Below are positions 9,092 to 17,871 of a stretch of 55,261 nt of DNA, in pieces (within the stretch, counting starts at the first letter, position 1; each line of letters begins with the position of its first letter). The DNA is taken from the NCBI GenBank assembly GCA_019308985.1, contig JAFDHB010000004.1, forward strand, positions 1-55,261, written 5' to 3'. The DNA comes from Deltaproteobacteria bacterium (GTDB lineage: Bacteria > Desulfobacterota > DSM-4660 > Desulfatiglandales > HGW-15). Below the pieces are notes generated by a model. It ran no database searches and was not told where the DNA came from. It saw nothing but the letters and a program-made list of their open reading frames with translations. The translations under genes and the position numbers were made by a program.

Positions 9092-9622
9092 ATTACTTCA
9101 CCCTCATTCCCATTCATGAGTCCCACGTAGGTACGGTGTACTCTTCAAAAGAAATCGGCGATTCCCCCAAAATAGCTCATGCCAAGAAGCATGTATGACT
9201 TTAGCCTTTCTAGGATTTGGGGGCTCAGCAATCTCTTTTAAGGTGTGAAAGACATTGACAATAATGCTACTCTGCATGCCAGCCGGGACGCCAGTTGCAC
9301 CATTATCATGTCCAGATTTCATTGCATGCGAATAACGGGAACAGCTATGCGACCGCCACACCCCTGTGGCACGCGAACAAGGTCGTACTGAAGCAATTTC
9401 ACCACTTCCAAGAGATTCCCGAGCCCCTTACGGATTCGATCAATGTCTTTCAAACAGCTAAGGTTTGCAAAAACACGAATTGGATACAAAACACTAACTG
9501 AATAAAACCACGAGATTATCTCTGCCTGGGAGGGTAATGAGATCCATTAAGGGAAAGAAACAAACTTTCGGGCTATGATCGAGCCATAACCCTACAACAA
9601 GTCTTCGTCGTCGCTTCGTAAC
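9092..9622. other. Gene-free interval between dctP and dctQ (531 bases)
   Basis: No protein with recognisable motifs, convincing start or good codon use is encoded on either strand. The short open frames here (for example 9104-9361 minus) are Cys/His/Arg-rich and have no ribosome-binding site. No obvious terminator hairpin with a T-run was seen. The interval may hold processing or attenuation signals that set the usual excess of binding protein over permease, but nothing in the sequence proves it. Confidence 0.5.
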
Positions 9623-10606
9623 TCAGTTGCCCGTTAGTTTCTTGAGGGTGGGAACAAGATCAGGCACCTTTTTCTCCAGGTCTTCCCACTCAGCGCTGTA
9701 TGCGGCATCAAGAAACTTCTTTGTATCCTCGGGGGAGAATTTGATCCTTATGATTCTCATTTGATCATACCTTTTCCATTCTTCACCAATTTTTTTCCTA
9801 AAATAGGCAACCATCTCGGGCTCAAACTCGACTGTTATGTCCTTGATCATTTGCTGAGTCATTTTGTCAAGGCCATTCCATACGTCCAAATTCATGAGTA
9901 TCAGGGTATTCTGTCTAGTATAGAAAGGTATGTCGATGATATACTTGCAACGCTTCAGCCAGCCCCAATCCGCAGGCCCCAGGGTCGACCACCCAAATCC
10001 ATCTACCAATCCCCTTTCCAGGGCAGTGTATGTTTCCCCGAATTTTACCGTCACGGGAATGATACCAATTTTCTTCATGAACCTATCATACAGGGCGGCA
10101 GTCCTCATCTTGAGGCCTCTCAGTTCATCAAGGGTTTTGATTGGCCTGTTTACCCTCAAATAGAATGGGTCGTAGAGCCACGTACCCAGGAACATCATTC
10201 CGATCCTTTTATGACGCTCGACCATAAAATCATAAAACCCCCCCGGTTTGCGTTCTTCGGCCATAGATAACTTTGATAACTGGAAGGCATTTCCTTCGGG
10301 AAGCAATGGTGCATAATAGGCGGCAGGATTAAATATGACTTGAACGGTATTACTCTGCAGGGCTTCAGCCTGATCGAAACCCGGAATAACCTCCGGTCCG
10401 CCTACCCAGTCGATCTTAATTGCATCCTTGCATTGCTCGTTCACCCGGTTTACCCAGACATGTATCATCGCACAAAGGGGATGGTTTTTGGGCAGGAAAC
10501 TAACAGCCTTCAAAGTCCTTGGACCTGCCATTGCTGGTGAGGCCAGAGTGACGCAAAGCCCTGCCATAAAAAAGATCAATAAAGTGTAACCTAAGAATTT
10601 TTTCAT
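9623..10606 (-). CDS. dctP: TRAP transporter substrate-binding protein DctP
   Basis: A 327-residue periplasmic binding protein of the DctP/TAXI-like superfamily. It begins with a Sec signal peptide (MKKFLGYTLLIFFMAG, cleavage likely after SPAMA near 27). Further on are LDELRGLKMRT, the conserved ligand-binding Arg region of the TRAP family, and ALERGLVDG. It should capture a carboxylated substrate in the periplasm and pass it to DctQ/DctM. The start follows GGGAGG at good spacing. It is the first gene of the catabolic operon, below a GntR-type palindrome at 10651-10664. Confidence 0.93.
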   Translation of the reverse strand: MKKFLGYTLLIFFMAGLCVTLASPAMAGPRTLKAVSFLPKNHPLCAMIHVWVNRVNEQCKDAIKIDWVGGPEVIPGFDQAEALQSNTVQVIFNPAAYYAPLLPEGNAFQLSKLSMAEERKPGGFYDFMVERHKRIGMMFLGTWLYDPFYLRVNRPIKTLDELRGLKMRTAALYDRFMKKIGIIPVTVKFGETYTALERGLVDGFGWSTLGPADWGWLKRCKYIIDIPFYTRQNTLILMNLDVWNGLDKMTQQMIKDITVEFEPEMVAYFRKKIGEEWKRYDQMRIIRIKFSPEDTKKFLDAAYSAEWEDLEKKVPDLVPTLKKLTGN

Positions 10607-10650
10607 GTCAGTCCTCCCTTCACTTTAAAAGGTTAGGGGTCAAACAAAAC

Positions 10651-10664
10651 TTGGTATACACCAA
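10651..10664. promoter_or_regulatory. GntR-type operator-like palindrome before dctP
   Basis: TTGGTATACACCAA is an inverted repeat (arms TTGGT/ACCAA around ATAC) about 45 bases upstream of the dctP start. Centres with GTATAC inside TTGG/CCAA arms are typical of FadR/GntR-family regulators, which often control TRAP and organic-acid catabolic operons. The site is seen; the regulator assignment is inference. Confidence 0.5.
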
Positions 10665-11047
10665 ACAATTTGATTTCACCTCCTTTCACCAGGTATCCCG
10701 GAAGCCCCAAGGTGATATCTAATACAACACCTTTTAGACCGCACCAGCATTGCGGGATGAAGTCAATTCTTATACATCCGTGGCTGAACATCAACCACAG
10801 TTCCTTCTCCCACTCTTACATCTATCACCTTTCTCTTCCTCTCTCGCCCTCTTCCTTCTACATTAATTTATCATGGGGTGAGTGTCTAATCATTATAGGC
10901 AGAGAGGGGAAGTGATCTTTGGGTTCACCAAGTTCCAGGTTCCTGTTTGAGTCGCTGATACACCGGCAGATAAAGATCCGGGTCCAAAGAGCCCGGCTTT
11001 GCTCAACCCCTGAAAGGGGCTATGCCCGCAGCAAGCAATGACATTGA

Positions 11048-11153
11048 GAAGCCAGAAGTCAGGAGTCAGAAGAATTTTGATTGCGCTTCGCACTAATAAG
11101 GTCATAACGTATTCGGCATTGGCGAAAGCTTTATTCTGGCTCCTGGATTCTTC
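11048..11153. repeat. MITE-like imperfect inverted repeat
   Basis: AGAAGTCAGGAGTCAGAA at about 11054-11071 reappears inverted as TTCTGGCTCCTGGATTCT at 11134-11151, enclosing roughly 60 bases with no coding potential. About 17 of 21 arm positions match. The layout fits a miniature non-coding palindromic element in an intergenic region. Only one copy was found in this window. Confidence 0.45.
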
Positions 11154-11186
11154 GCCTGCATATCACGGCAAAGCCATCATCTCTAA

Positions 11187-11219
11187 CCTGGCCCAAAGGA
11201 CCAGGTTTTTCAGGATAAA
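11187..11219. repeat. Hairpin repeat, copy 1
   Basis: A CCTGG/CCAGG stem followed by TTTTTCAGGATAAA. A closely similar unit lies at 39017-39049. The T-run follows the stem on the plus strand although both flanking genes are on the minus strand, so it reads as a dispersed repeat rather than as the terminator of a neighbour. Confidence 0.5.
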
Positions 11220-11249
11220 ATAAATAACGACTGTCAGAACCAAGAAGGC

Positions 11250-13967
11250 TTACTCTATGAACACTGGTTCGCGCAGGATCATTGATATGGCCTCCTTAGT
11301 CGTTGAGGCCAGGTGGGGATGAGTATCTTCCAGGTTTGTCACCTGTCTCAAATGATCCGCCGTCCGGGTGATCAGTGATGTCATATCCCCTTCATCCACC
11401 GGAAGAAAGGACAGGAGAATATCCCATTCGACCCCTTTTGCCCACAGATAGACCAGGGCTACCGGCCAAAAGGGAATGGGTGGATTCTCGAAACCCCTTT
11501 TCACCTTCAGCCTGCGGATCTCTTCTATCTGAGAAAGGATCCTCTCAAAGGCGGTCTCGCATTCCCTCAGGTCTGCCGGGCTTTCACCCCTGAACTCAAG
11601 CTCCTGGATCCTGTCCCAAACAAAGGATGCCATGCACCCTGCCATTACTTCCGGTGCAAGTCCGTCAAAGCCGCCTTTCCTTATAGCTTCAGCGATCAAG
11701 AGGGGATGATCCAGCCTCAGTTTCGATGCCCAGACGCCGTCCGGCGTTAGTCTTTCTTTTTCGTCGACAAAACCCGTCTCTTGCAAAAACCTCAAGTGCT
11801 TCTTGAAGCTGACCCACAGACCGGGGCCCATTCCTTCCAGGTGATAGGCCAGGGAACGATACTCCTCCAATATTCTACGAAGCGCCCTATCCTTCATCCT
11901 ATGGCAGGCCCGCCTATGCTCGCACGCCTCACAGGGGAGCTCCTCCAACTTCCTCTTCACATTGTCCAGTTCTTCGGAGGTCAGCTCTTCCCCTTGAGAT
12001 TCCAACTCCAATACTTTGAGATCACCCGGGTTGACGCCATCAAACATTGTTTGGATCCTCTCCTGGGAATAATCCTCGGGCAGATCCAGACGATAGTCGT
12101 ACAGGAGCTTGATTTTTTCAAAAGGGACTTTCCTCAGACGAATCCTCTGTTTTCTTGTCCTTACCCTTTTCTTGATATTGTGGGCCGCGCATATGAGTCG
12201 CCCCCTGTCCCAAAACACATGAAAAACCACATAAATGTCTCCATTCTTATGAAGAAAGAGGCACCCTGCCTTGAGGTGTTCCCTGTATGTTGCCAGGCGT
12301 TTCTCCAGGGCAATTTCCTTGCTCAGTTCTCTCGCCCTCTTACCCAGTTCTTTCATCTTCTGTATGTTCTCAATCACCTCATTGGGATCCCCGATATCGC
12401 ACCTTCCCTTTGGGAGGACCTTCTTGAGCCCAATCAATATCTCTTCCCACTTCCCGTGGACAGATGAGTCAGTGGCCTTTTCCTGGTACGCTGCGAAGGA
12501 ACGATCTAAGAGATCTTTTACCTCCAGGGGCTTGTGGGAAAGCAGCAGGTTCAAGGTCATGGAGAAGTTGATGTGGATTTGACTCGTGATTGGTTCTGGA
12601 GGCGAATCTTTCAGTTCCTGAATAAGCTGCGGGTCCTGATGCAGGCCCGGCACGACAAGTGCGAAACCTATATTATCTTTTCCCCTCCTTCCTGCTCGAC
12701 CTGTCATTTGATGGAGTTCTGTGGCGGTCAAATTCTTGAATTCATGCCCATCATATCGATCGCTTTGGACCAGCACTATGGTCCTTGCAGGAAAATTCAC
12801 TCCTGCCGCCACAGTGGAGGTGGAGAAGATCGCCTCCAGGTAACCCTTATTCATCATCTCTTCTATCAGTATCTTCCAGTAGGGGAGTTGTCCTGCGTGA
12901 TGGGAGCCTACGAGGCTCTCCAGGAGCGGAATCAACTGTCGATGCCCCCTTAGGTGAGGATATTTTTCCAGGAAAAGCTCCACCTCCCTCTTCAGCTCTT
13001 CCTTGAAACTGCTGGGCTTAGGGCTGGGCGGACATGTCAGGAGGGCCCTGTCGCAGTCCACCCTCGACTTCAAAAAGAATATGGCCGGAAGCAGGTCAAA
13101 CTCCCTGAGGCATCTGATAATACCTCCATAGTCCGCTTCTCTTCGCCCCCTCCTTTTCCGGGTCATCTGATGGCTTTCGACGAACTTCTTTACCCTGGGA
13201 CTCAATCCCCTCTTACCTCCCAGGGGAACAATGAGCCCGTCAGGAAACAAGAACAGCATTTCAAGGGGCACAGGCCTTTCATTGGATCGGACCACCTGTG
13301 CCCTTGTGCCCCTGTTCTCCTGTAACCAAGAGGCTATTTCTTCTGCGTTGGATATGGTCGCCGAGAGCAGCAGGAGTCTCACCCTTGAAGGAAGGTATAT
13401 CAAGACCTCTTCCCACACCACCCCCCTTTCCGGGTCGCTGAGATAGTGGGCTTCATCGAGCACTACGAGGTCTGCACCGATATCTACGCCCTCATGCATT
13501 GCATCGTAGAGTTGATTCCTCAATATTTCGGTCGTACCTACAATGATAGGGGCGTCTGGATTTTCTTTGCGATCTCCGGTGAGTATGCCGCAGTTTTCAG
13601 AGGCAAACTTCCGACAGAACTCGGCATAGATGCTGTTTGACAATGCCTTTAAGGGAGATGCATACCAGGACTTGAGCCCCTTCGCCAGGTATTTGCTGAT
13701 TGCCTGCTCGGCTATCCAAGTCTTTCCTGCGCCGGTGGGGGCACTAACCAGGACATCGGAGTCCTCTACTTTTTTGATCGCTTCGAGTTGAAAGGGATCC
13801 GGGATGAAGGGGGCGAGCCCCGGTACCCCTATCTTCTTGAACAGGCGCTTGAGACTGAGATCGAGTCTCGGATTTTCATAATCCTTCCTTTTTCTTGAAC
13901 CAGTCTTCCGCGCCTGAACAGGTCTTTTCACGAAAGGGGCCCGTTCATAGGTCTGTTCTCTCTTCAT
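11250..13967 (-). CDS. Ski2-like DExH-box helicase
   Basis: A 905-residue superfamily 2 helicase. Visible motifs are Walker A APTGAGKT at 76-83, SPLKALSN (motif Ia), DEAH at 171-174, SAT at 202-204, and QMTGRAGRRG (motif VI) after VAAGVNFPART. This set and the long C-terminal region place it with Ski2/Mtr4-type ATP-dependent RNA or DNA helicases. A CEAC...C cluster late in the protein may bind metal. It should unwind structured nucleic acid; whether it serves RNA decay or DNA repair cannot be told. It is monocistronic or co-transcribed with the acyl-CoA dehydrogenase upstream on the same strand. The upstream ribosome-binding site is weak. Confidence 0.85.
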   Translation of the reverse strand: MKREQTYERAPFVKRPVQARKTGSRKRKDYENPRLDLSLKRLFKKIGVPGLAPFIPDPFQLEAIKKVEDSDVLVSAPTGAGKTWIAEQAISKYLAKGLKSWYASPLKALSNSIYAEFCRKFASENCGILTGDRKENPDAPIIVGTTEILRNQLYDAMHEGVDIGADLVVLDEAHYLSDPERGVVWEEVLIYLPSRVRLLLLSATISNAEEIASWLQENRGTRAQVVRSNERPVPLEMLFLFPDGLIVPLGGKRGLSPRVKKFVESHQMTRKRRGRREADYGGIIRCLREFDLLPAIFFLKSRVDCDRALLTCPPSPKPSSFKEELKREVELFLEKYPHLRGHRQLIPLLESLVGSHHAGQLPYWKILIEEMMNKGYLEAIFSTSTVAAGVNFPARTIVLVQSDRYDGHEFKNLTATELHQMTGRAGRRGKDNIGFALVVPGLHQDPQLIQELKDSPPEPITSQIHINFSMTLNLLLSHKPLEVKDLLDRSFAAYQEKATDSSVHGKWEEILIGLKKVLPKGRCDIGDPNEVIENIQKMKELGKRARELSKEIALEKRLATYREHLKAGCLFLHKNGDIYVVFHVFWDRGRLICAAHNIKKRVRTRKQRIRLRKVPFEKIKLLYDYRLDLPEDYSQERIQTMFDGVNPGDLKVLELESQGEELTSEELDNVKRKLEELPCEACEHRRACHRMKDRALRRILEEYRSLAYHLEGMGPGLWVSFKKHLRFLQETGFVDEKERLTPDGVWASKLRLDHPLLIAEAIRKGGFDGLAPEVMAGCMASFVWDRIQELEFRGESPADLRECETAFERILSQIEEIRRLKVKRGFENPPIPFWPVALVYLWAKGVEWDILLSFLPVDEGDMTSLITRTADHLRQVTNLEDTHPHLASTTKEAISMILREPVFIE

Positions 13968-14017
13968 CTGAATCGGAACAATCCGTTCTTCGATTTCACT
14001 TTGTCGGTCGTTTCATT

Positions 14018-15637
14018 TTAGTCCTTTACCAGTTCATAGGCAACCAGGTCCATATCCGCCAGGCGTCCCTCCATGGTAGAGTTGAGATCCAGTTTCTTGA
14101 GCGCCTCTCCGGCCTCCTTCAGGACCTGAGACGTGCCGTGGGCTATCCTGTGGCCGTTAATGAAGACCTTTTCAACAACTTCCCTGGCAAAGAGCCTGGC
14201 CGCGGCCTTCATGAATTCTGGAGACCTGCCATCACCCCCATAAGTTGCTGTCTTTTCGCACAACGCCTCTCCAATTTCGCACCAGGTTATCATGTCTGCG
14301 ATCAAGAACATGACATGTTGGGATTTGGTTAGCTTTGCACCCCTGGCGCTGAGGATAATATCATTCATCGCCCTTACAGCCCGGGACAGGAGATCTCCAC
14401 CACAATCTGCCGGTAGCTTTTCCAATTTCTCTGCCATGTTCTCATAGAACTTTCCCTTTGAGCGTACGGTCTCTCTCACCCTGAAGATGGAAATTATGTT
14501 CTGCTGAATTTCGCTGGTCCCTTCATAGAGGGGCGATATCTTCACGTCCCGTTTTATTTTTTCAACCTCGAATTCCCTCATGTACCCATATCCGCCAAAG
14601 GCCTGGATCCCGTCGTTCGCCATGCAGTCTCCGGCTTCGGTGGCAAAATACTTTGCAATGGAACCTTCCACCTGAAGCTCTTCATCGCCCGTGTCAAGCC
14701 TCCTTGCGGTCTTCTCTATGAAAGCCCGTGCTGCTTCCAGTTGAACTGCATGGGGGACCAGGAGCTTGTGAGTATAGCCTTGCTTTTCCGACAGTGTCGT
14801 CCCGAACTGCACCCTTTGCTTGGAATAGGCAATAGCCTTTTCAAGAGAAGACATGCCCCCGCCCAGGCCGAAGGTCGCGACCATGAGCCTTGTGTACCCA
14901 AACACCTGGTTCGCCTGTTTGAGCCCTTGCCCCTCTTTTCCCCCCACCAGGTTCTCTGCCGGGACAAAAAGGTCCTCCAGGGTCAATGGACAGGTATCAG
15001 AGGCCCTTATGCCGTGTTTGTCTTCGTGCTTTCCCGGTATCAGCCCCTTTGTCCCGCCTTCTACTATGAAAAAGGAAGGACCCTCCGGGGTATCGGCCAG
15101 GATCGTATACAAGTCCGCCACACCCCCATTGGTGATGAACTGCTTCTGCCCGTTTATCACGTAGCCCTTTACATTGCCCTCTTCATCCAAGACCCTTTCC
15201 GCCTTTGTCTTTAAGGCCTGCACATTGGAGCCTGCTTCAGGCTCGGTCACCCCGTATGCAACTATCAGGCCTTCTTCTGCGATCTTAGTTATCCACTTTT
15301 CCTTCTGTTCGGGCGTTGCCCCCACCCTTATCGGGTCCATGCCAAGGCATATGGCGAGAAAGGAAGTAGCCACGGCCAGGTCCATCTTGGCCATCCTTTC
15401 CGATACTATGGCGATCTCCGTCGCCCCGGCTCCCAGGCCTCCGTATTCCTCTGGAATAAAAATCAGGTGTAGAGCCACGTCAGGCCCGAGCATAAAACGG
15501 ATGAGTTCCATTGGGAATTCTCCAGAGTGATCCATTTCCAACTTTTTCTCCAAGGGCAACCAATCTCTTTCCAACTTAGATATGGTATCCAGCACCATTG
15601 TGAGGGTTTCGGTATCCATTCTTGATTTCGATGTCAT
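14018..15637 (-). CDS. Acyl-CoA dehydrogenase
   Basis: A 539-residue FAD-dependent acyl-CoA dehydrogenase that should introduce the alpha,beta double bond into an acyl-CoA. Motifs include YGVTEPEAGSN near 125 (flavin contact), KQFITNGG, AFGGYGYMREFEVE, and YEGTSEIQQNII containing the usual catalytic-glutamate region. It has an extra C-terminal helical domain of about 130 residues, as in the long acyl-CoA dehydrogenases of deltaproteobacteria. GGAGGTGG precedes the ATG. Electron-transfer flavoprotein genes are not nearby. Substrate chain length is not predictable from sequence alone. Confidence 0.92.
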   Translation of the reverse strand: MTSKSRMDTETLTMVLDTISKLERDWLPLEKKLEMDHSGEFPMELIRFMLGPDVALHLIFIPEEYGGLGAGATEIAIVSERMAKMDLAVATSFLAICLGMDPIRVGATPEQKEKWITKIAEEGLIVAYGVTEPEAGSNVQALKTKAERVLDEEGNVKGYVINGQKQFITNGGVADLYTILADTPEGPSFFIVEGGTKGLIPGKHEDKHGIRASDTCPLTLEDLFVPAENLVGGKEGQGLKQANQVFGYTRLMVATFGLGGGMSSLEKAIAYSKQRVQFGTTLSEKQGYTHKLLVPHAVQLEAARAFIEKTARRLDTGDEELQVEGSIAKYFATEAGDCMANDGIQAFGGYGYMREFEVEKIKRDVKISPLYEGTSEIQQNIISIFRVRETVRSKGKFYENMAEKLEKLPADCGGDLLSRAVRAMNDIILSARGAKLTKSQHVMFLIADMITWCEIGEALCEKTATYGGDGRSPEFMKAAARLFAREVVEKVFINGHRIAHGTSQVLKEAGEALKKLDLNSTMEGRLADMDLVAYELVKD

Positions 15638-15727
15638 ATAACAACCACCTCCACGCTATTTCAATTTGATGATCTTGAATTTCGGGTACATGCCATTATC
15701 GAAGGTAGGGTTTTTCCGAAAGCATCA

Positions 15728-16255
15728 TTAATACTCTATTCCTCTTTGAGCCCTAACTCCCTCCTTATAGGGATGCTTTACGTCCTTCATCTCGGTGACA
15801 AGGTCAGCGACTTCGACAATATCAGGATGGGCATTTCTGCCGGTCAGTACCAGGTGGAGATCCGCCGGTTTGTCCCGTATGGCCTCCAGGACATCCTGGA
15901 CATCAATGAGACCATAATCCATGGCATAATTAATTTCGTCAAGTATAATCATATGGAACTCGCCTGTATCGCGATTCTGCAAGAAAAAATCCCACGCTTC
16001 ACTGACCGCTCGGGAGTCTTCTGCAGAGGGAGTCTTGTTCGAGGGATAGATGAAGCCCTTGCCCATGGGCTTTATCTGCAAATAGGGATGGAGCCTTTTC
16101 ACCGCATCAAGCTCCCCGTAATACCATGAGCCTTTAATGAATTGGATCACCAGGGTCTTCAAATTGTGTCCGGCCCCCCTCAGCCCCATCCCAAGGGCTG
16201 CGGTGGTCTTGCCCTTACCTTTGCCAGTATAGACGATAACCAGGCCCTTGTTCAT
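15728..16255 (-). CDS. cobO: Cob(I)yrinic acid a,c-diamide adenosyltransferase
   Basis: A 175-residue CobO/CobA/BtuR protein that transfers the 5'-deoxyadenosyl group from ATP to cob(I)alamin or corrinoid precursors, for adenosylcobalamin synthesis or salvage. The diagnostic P-loop TGKGKGKTTAALG is at 10-22, followed by VIQFIKG and the HMIILDEINYA motif near 100. Length is standard. No cobalamin riboswitch or other cob gene is adjacent. Confidence 0.95.
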   Translation of the reverse strand: MNKGLVIVYTGKGKGKTTAALGMGLRGAGHNLKTLVIQFIKGSWYYGELDAVKRLHPYLQIKPMGKGFIYPSNKTPSAEDSRAVSEAWDFFLQNRDTGEFHMIILDEINYAMDYGLIDVQDVLEAIRDKPADLHLVLTGRNAHPDIVEVADLVTEMKDVKHPYKEGVRAQRGIEY

Positions 16256-16288
16256 CTCTCTGTCCCGCTGAGAAACATGGTGCCTTGA

Positions 16289-16305
16289 ATTGGGCTCCCG
16301 CCCAA
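16289..16305. other. Perfect hairpin between cobO and mlaA
   Basis: ATTGGGC and GCCCAAT form seven-base arms around a short TCCC loop in the 68-base gap between the genes. No T-run follows on the minus strand, so it may be an mRNA-stabilising or weak terminator structure. Confidence 0.3.
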
Positions 16306-16323
16306 TCGCGAAACCCGACTCTT

Positions 16324-17229
16324 TTATTCCTCGATCTTTGCCCTGCGGTATTGATAAAAGGCATTCCTGACCGCAATATAGGGGTCAAAGGAGGCCTTCT
16401 TCAAATCTTCGTACTCTCCTATGCGTAGAGAAGTCTCGTTGACGTAATCAAATGCGTTGAGGGCCAGGGAGGCCGTCGAAGAGTCCAAGACATAGTTTAC
16501 AGGGTAGAGGACCCTGTCCCCCAGAAGGCCGAAGGTATCCCTCAGGCTTGACGGGCCAAGGATAGGCCACATGACGAAAAACCCCGGCCCTAGACCGTAA
16601 TATCCGAGTGTCTGCCCGAAATCTTCTTCGAACTTCTTTATCCCCTGATCCTTCCCTGCCACATCCAAGAACCCGCCCAACCCACAGATCGTGTTTATGG
16701 TGAAACTCCTTACCTCTTCGCCTGCCTCCTCAAACTTGGATTGAATCATGCAATTGGCAAATCGTATGGGAAAGGCGAGATTGTAAAAGAAGTCCCTGAT
16801 GCTTATCCTTAAAGCTTCTGGAGCGACAGCCCTGTAACCGAGAGCTAGGGGCTTCAGGACCCAAAAATACAGCCGATCGTTGAAATGGTAGATAACCCGG
16901 TTGATGGGCTCAAGGGGGTCTGAAACACGGACCTCTTCCTTCGTGGGTAAGTCTCCTGGGAACTCCTCCGGGAAAATCTCCTCGTCATCATTGGAAGTCG
17001 CCCTTGAAATAACTTCATCTCCCTTGACAATCGCCGACGAACCAGCATGCCCTTCTGAAGTCCCCTCCCAGGCATCCCTAACAGCTTTTATTGAATGGCC
17101 GGGAAATCGCGCATCCTGGAACTGGGCACCGGCCTGGTGACCCTGGAGGAAAAACAACACCTGCGCAAAAAGAACTATCCCTAGCCGCACACTCTTGGAA
17201 TTCTCCCATCGACCGGTCACATTGACCAT
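16324..17229 (-). CDS. mlaA: MlaA family outer-membrane lipid transport protein
   Basis: A 301-residue MlaA (VacJ) homologue. The family core starts with VSDPLEPINRVIYHFND near 107-123, then YRAVAPEALR, FFYNLAFPIRFANCMIQ, and GLGPGFFVMWPILGPSSLRD. MlaA removes mislocalised phospholipids from the outer leaflet of the outer membrane and hands them to MlaC. It is the last gene of an mlaE-F-D-C-A operon. The N-terminus has a hydrophobic segment (about 15-30) but no lipobox cysteine, and a low-complexity acidic linker of some 70 residues precedes the core. It may therefore be anchored differently from the E. coli lipoprotein. Confidence 0.9.
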   Translation of the reverse strand: MVNVTGRWENSKSVRLGIVLFAQVLFFLQGHQAGAQFQDARFPGHSIKAVRDAWEGTSEGHAGSSAIVKGDEVISRATSNDDEEIFPEEFPGDLPTKEEVRVSDPLEPINRVIYHFNDRLYFWVLKPLALGYRAVAPEALRISIRDFFYNLAFPIRFANCMIQSKFEEAGEEVRSFTINTICGLGGFLDVAGKDQGIKKFEEDFGQTLGYYGLGPGFFVMWPILGPSSLRDTFGLLGDRVLYPVNYVLDSSTASLALNAFDYVNETSLRIGEYEDLKKASFDPYIAVRNAFYQYRRAKIEE

Positions 17230-17242
17230 ACCTTCCCTGCTT

Positions 17243-17848
17243 CTATTTCTTTTCTCCCACCTTCTCCCTCAGGATATCTATCAGCTCTTCCGGTTGGGAT
17301 TTCATCAAGATATCGTTGAACTGGCTTCGATAGTTGTTTACCAGACTCACACCTTCTATCGAAATATCATATACGAGCCATTCTCCATCCCTTTTCCAGA
17401 CCCTGTACTTGATTGGTATATCACCGTGCTTTTTTGACTTGACGGTGGCATAGACCACCGCATACCTGCCGTCCACTTTTTCCCCGTCAAAGGAAATGGT
17501 CTCTCCCGAATAATCGGCGAGCTTATCACTATAGGTTCGTTCCAGCAACTTTGAAAATAGTCGGACAAACTCACTTCTTTCCTCCCGGCTCAATTTACGC
17601 CAGTGCCGACCCAAGGCCCTTCGAGAGATGGCCTCCCAATCAAAACGTTCGTCAACAACCTTGCGCAGCAGCCGTATCAAGTCATCCCTTTTTTCCGGGG
17701 CATTCAGGGCAGGATCCTCCAAAATAGCCATCAGCTTATTGGTGGTCTCCTTTATCTTTTCCGTTGGCTCACCTGCCCACAGAATTGCGGCAACACAGAG
17801 ACTCACGAAAACCGTCGTGGCCGAGCTAATGATCGACTTGATCCCCAT
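17243..17848 (-). CDS. mlaC: MlaC/Ttg2D family periplasmic lipid-binding protein
   Basis: A 201-residue protein with an N-terminal signal peptide (hydrophobic to about residue 25, AILWAGEP) and the MlaC fold, recognised from DFERFDWEAISRRALGRHWRKLS-like and VYDISIEGVSLVNNYRSQF segments. MlaC shuttles phospholipids across the periplasm between MlaA and the MlaFED complex. AGGAGGG lies just upstream of the ATG. It is 23 bases downstream of mlaD and 13 bases upstream of mlaA. Confidence 0.92.
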   Translation of the reverse strand: MGIKSIISSATTVFVSLCVAAILWAGEPTEKIKETTNKLMAILEDPALNAPEKRDDLIRLLRKVVDERFDWEAISRRALGRHWRKLSREERSEFVRLFSKLLERTYSDKLADYSGETISFDGEKVDGRYAVVYATVKSKKHGDIPIKYRVWKRDGEWLVYDISIEGVSLVNNYRSQFNDILMKSQPEELIDILREKVGEKK

Positions 17849-17871
17849 GGTTCCCTCCTGAAGGCGGACGC

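Larger units (their letters stand above)
10607..11249. other. Intergenic region upstream of the TRAP/hydantoinase operon
   Basis: About 640 bases without a gene lie between dctP and the helicase stop. The part nearest dctP carries the operator-like palindrome at 10651-10664. The middle has a pyrimidine-rich stretch (about 10770-10870) with no recognised signal. The distal part carries two repeat elements, an imperfect inverted repeat at 11048-11153 and a hairpin repeat at 11187-11219. No regulator gene is present. Confidence 0.6.

Noticed and set aside
9104..9361. 85-codon minus-strand frame between dctP and dctQ
   Set aside because: No ribosome-binding site, unusual composition and no recognisable motif; treated as chance.
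11187..11212. Terminator for the helicase gene
   Set aside because: The T-run follows the stem on the plus strand, opposite to the helicase transcript, and the unit recurs elsewhere as a repeat.
15640..16330. Cobalamin riboswitch near cobO
   Set aside because: The gaps are under 100 bases and lack a B12-box-like sequence.
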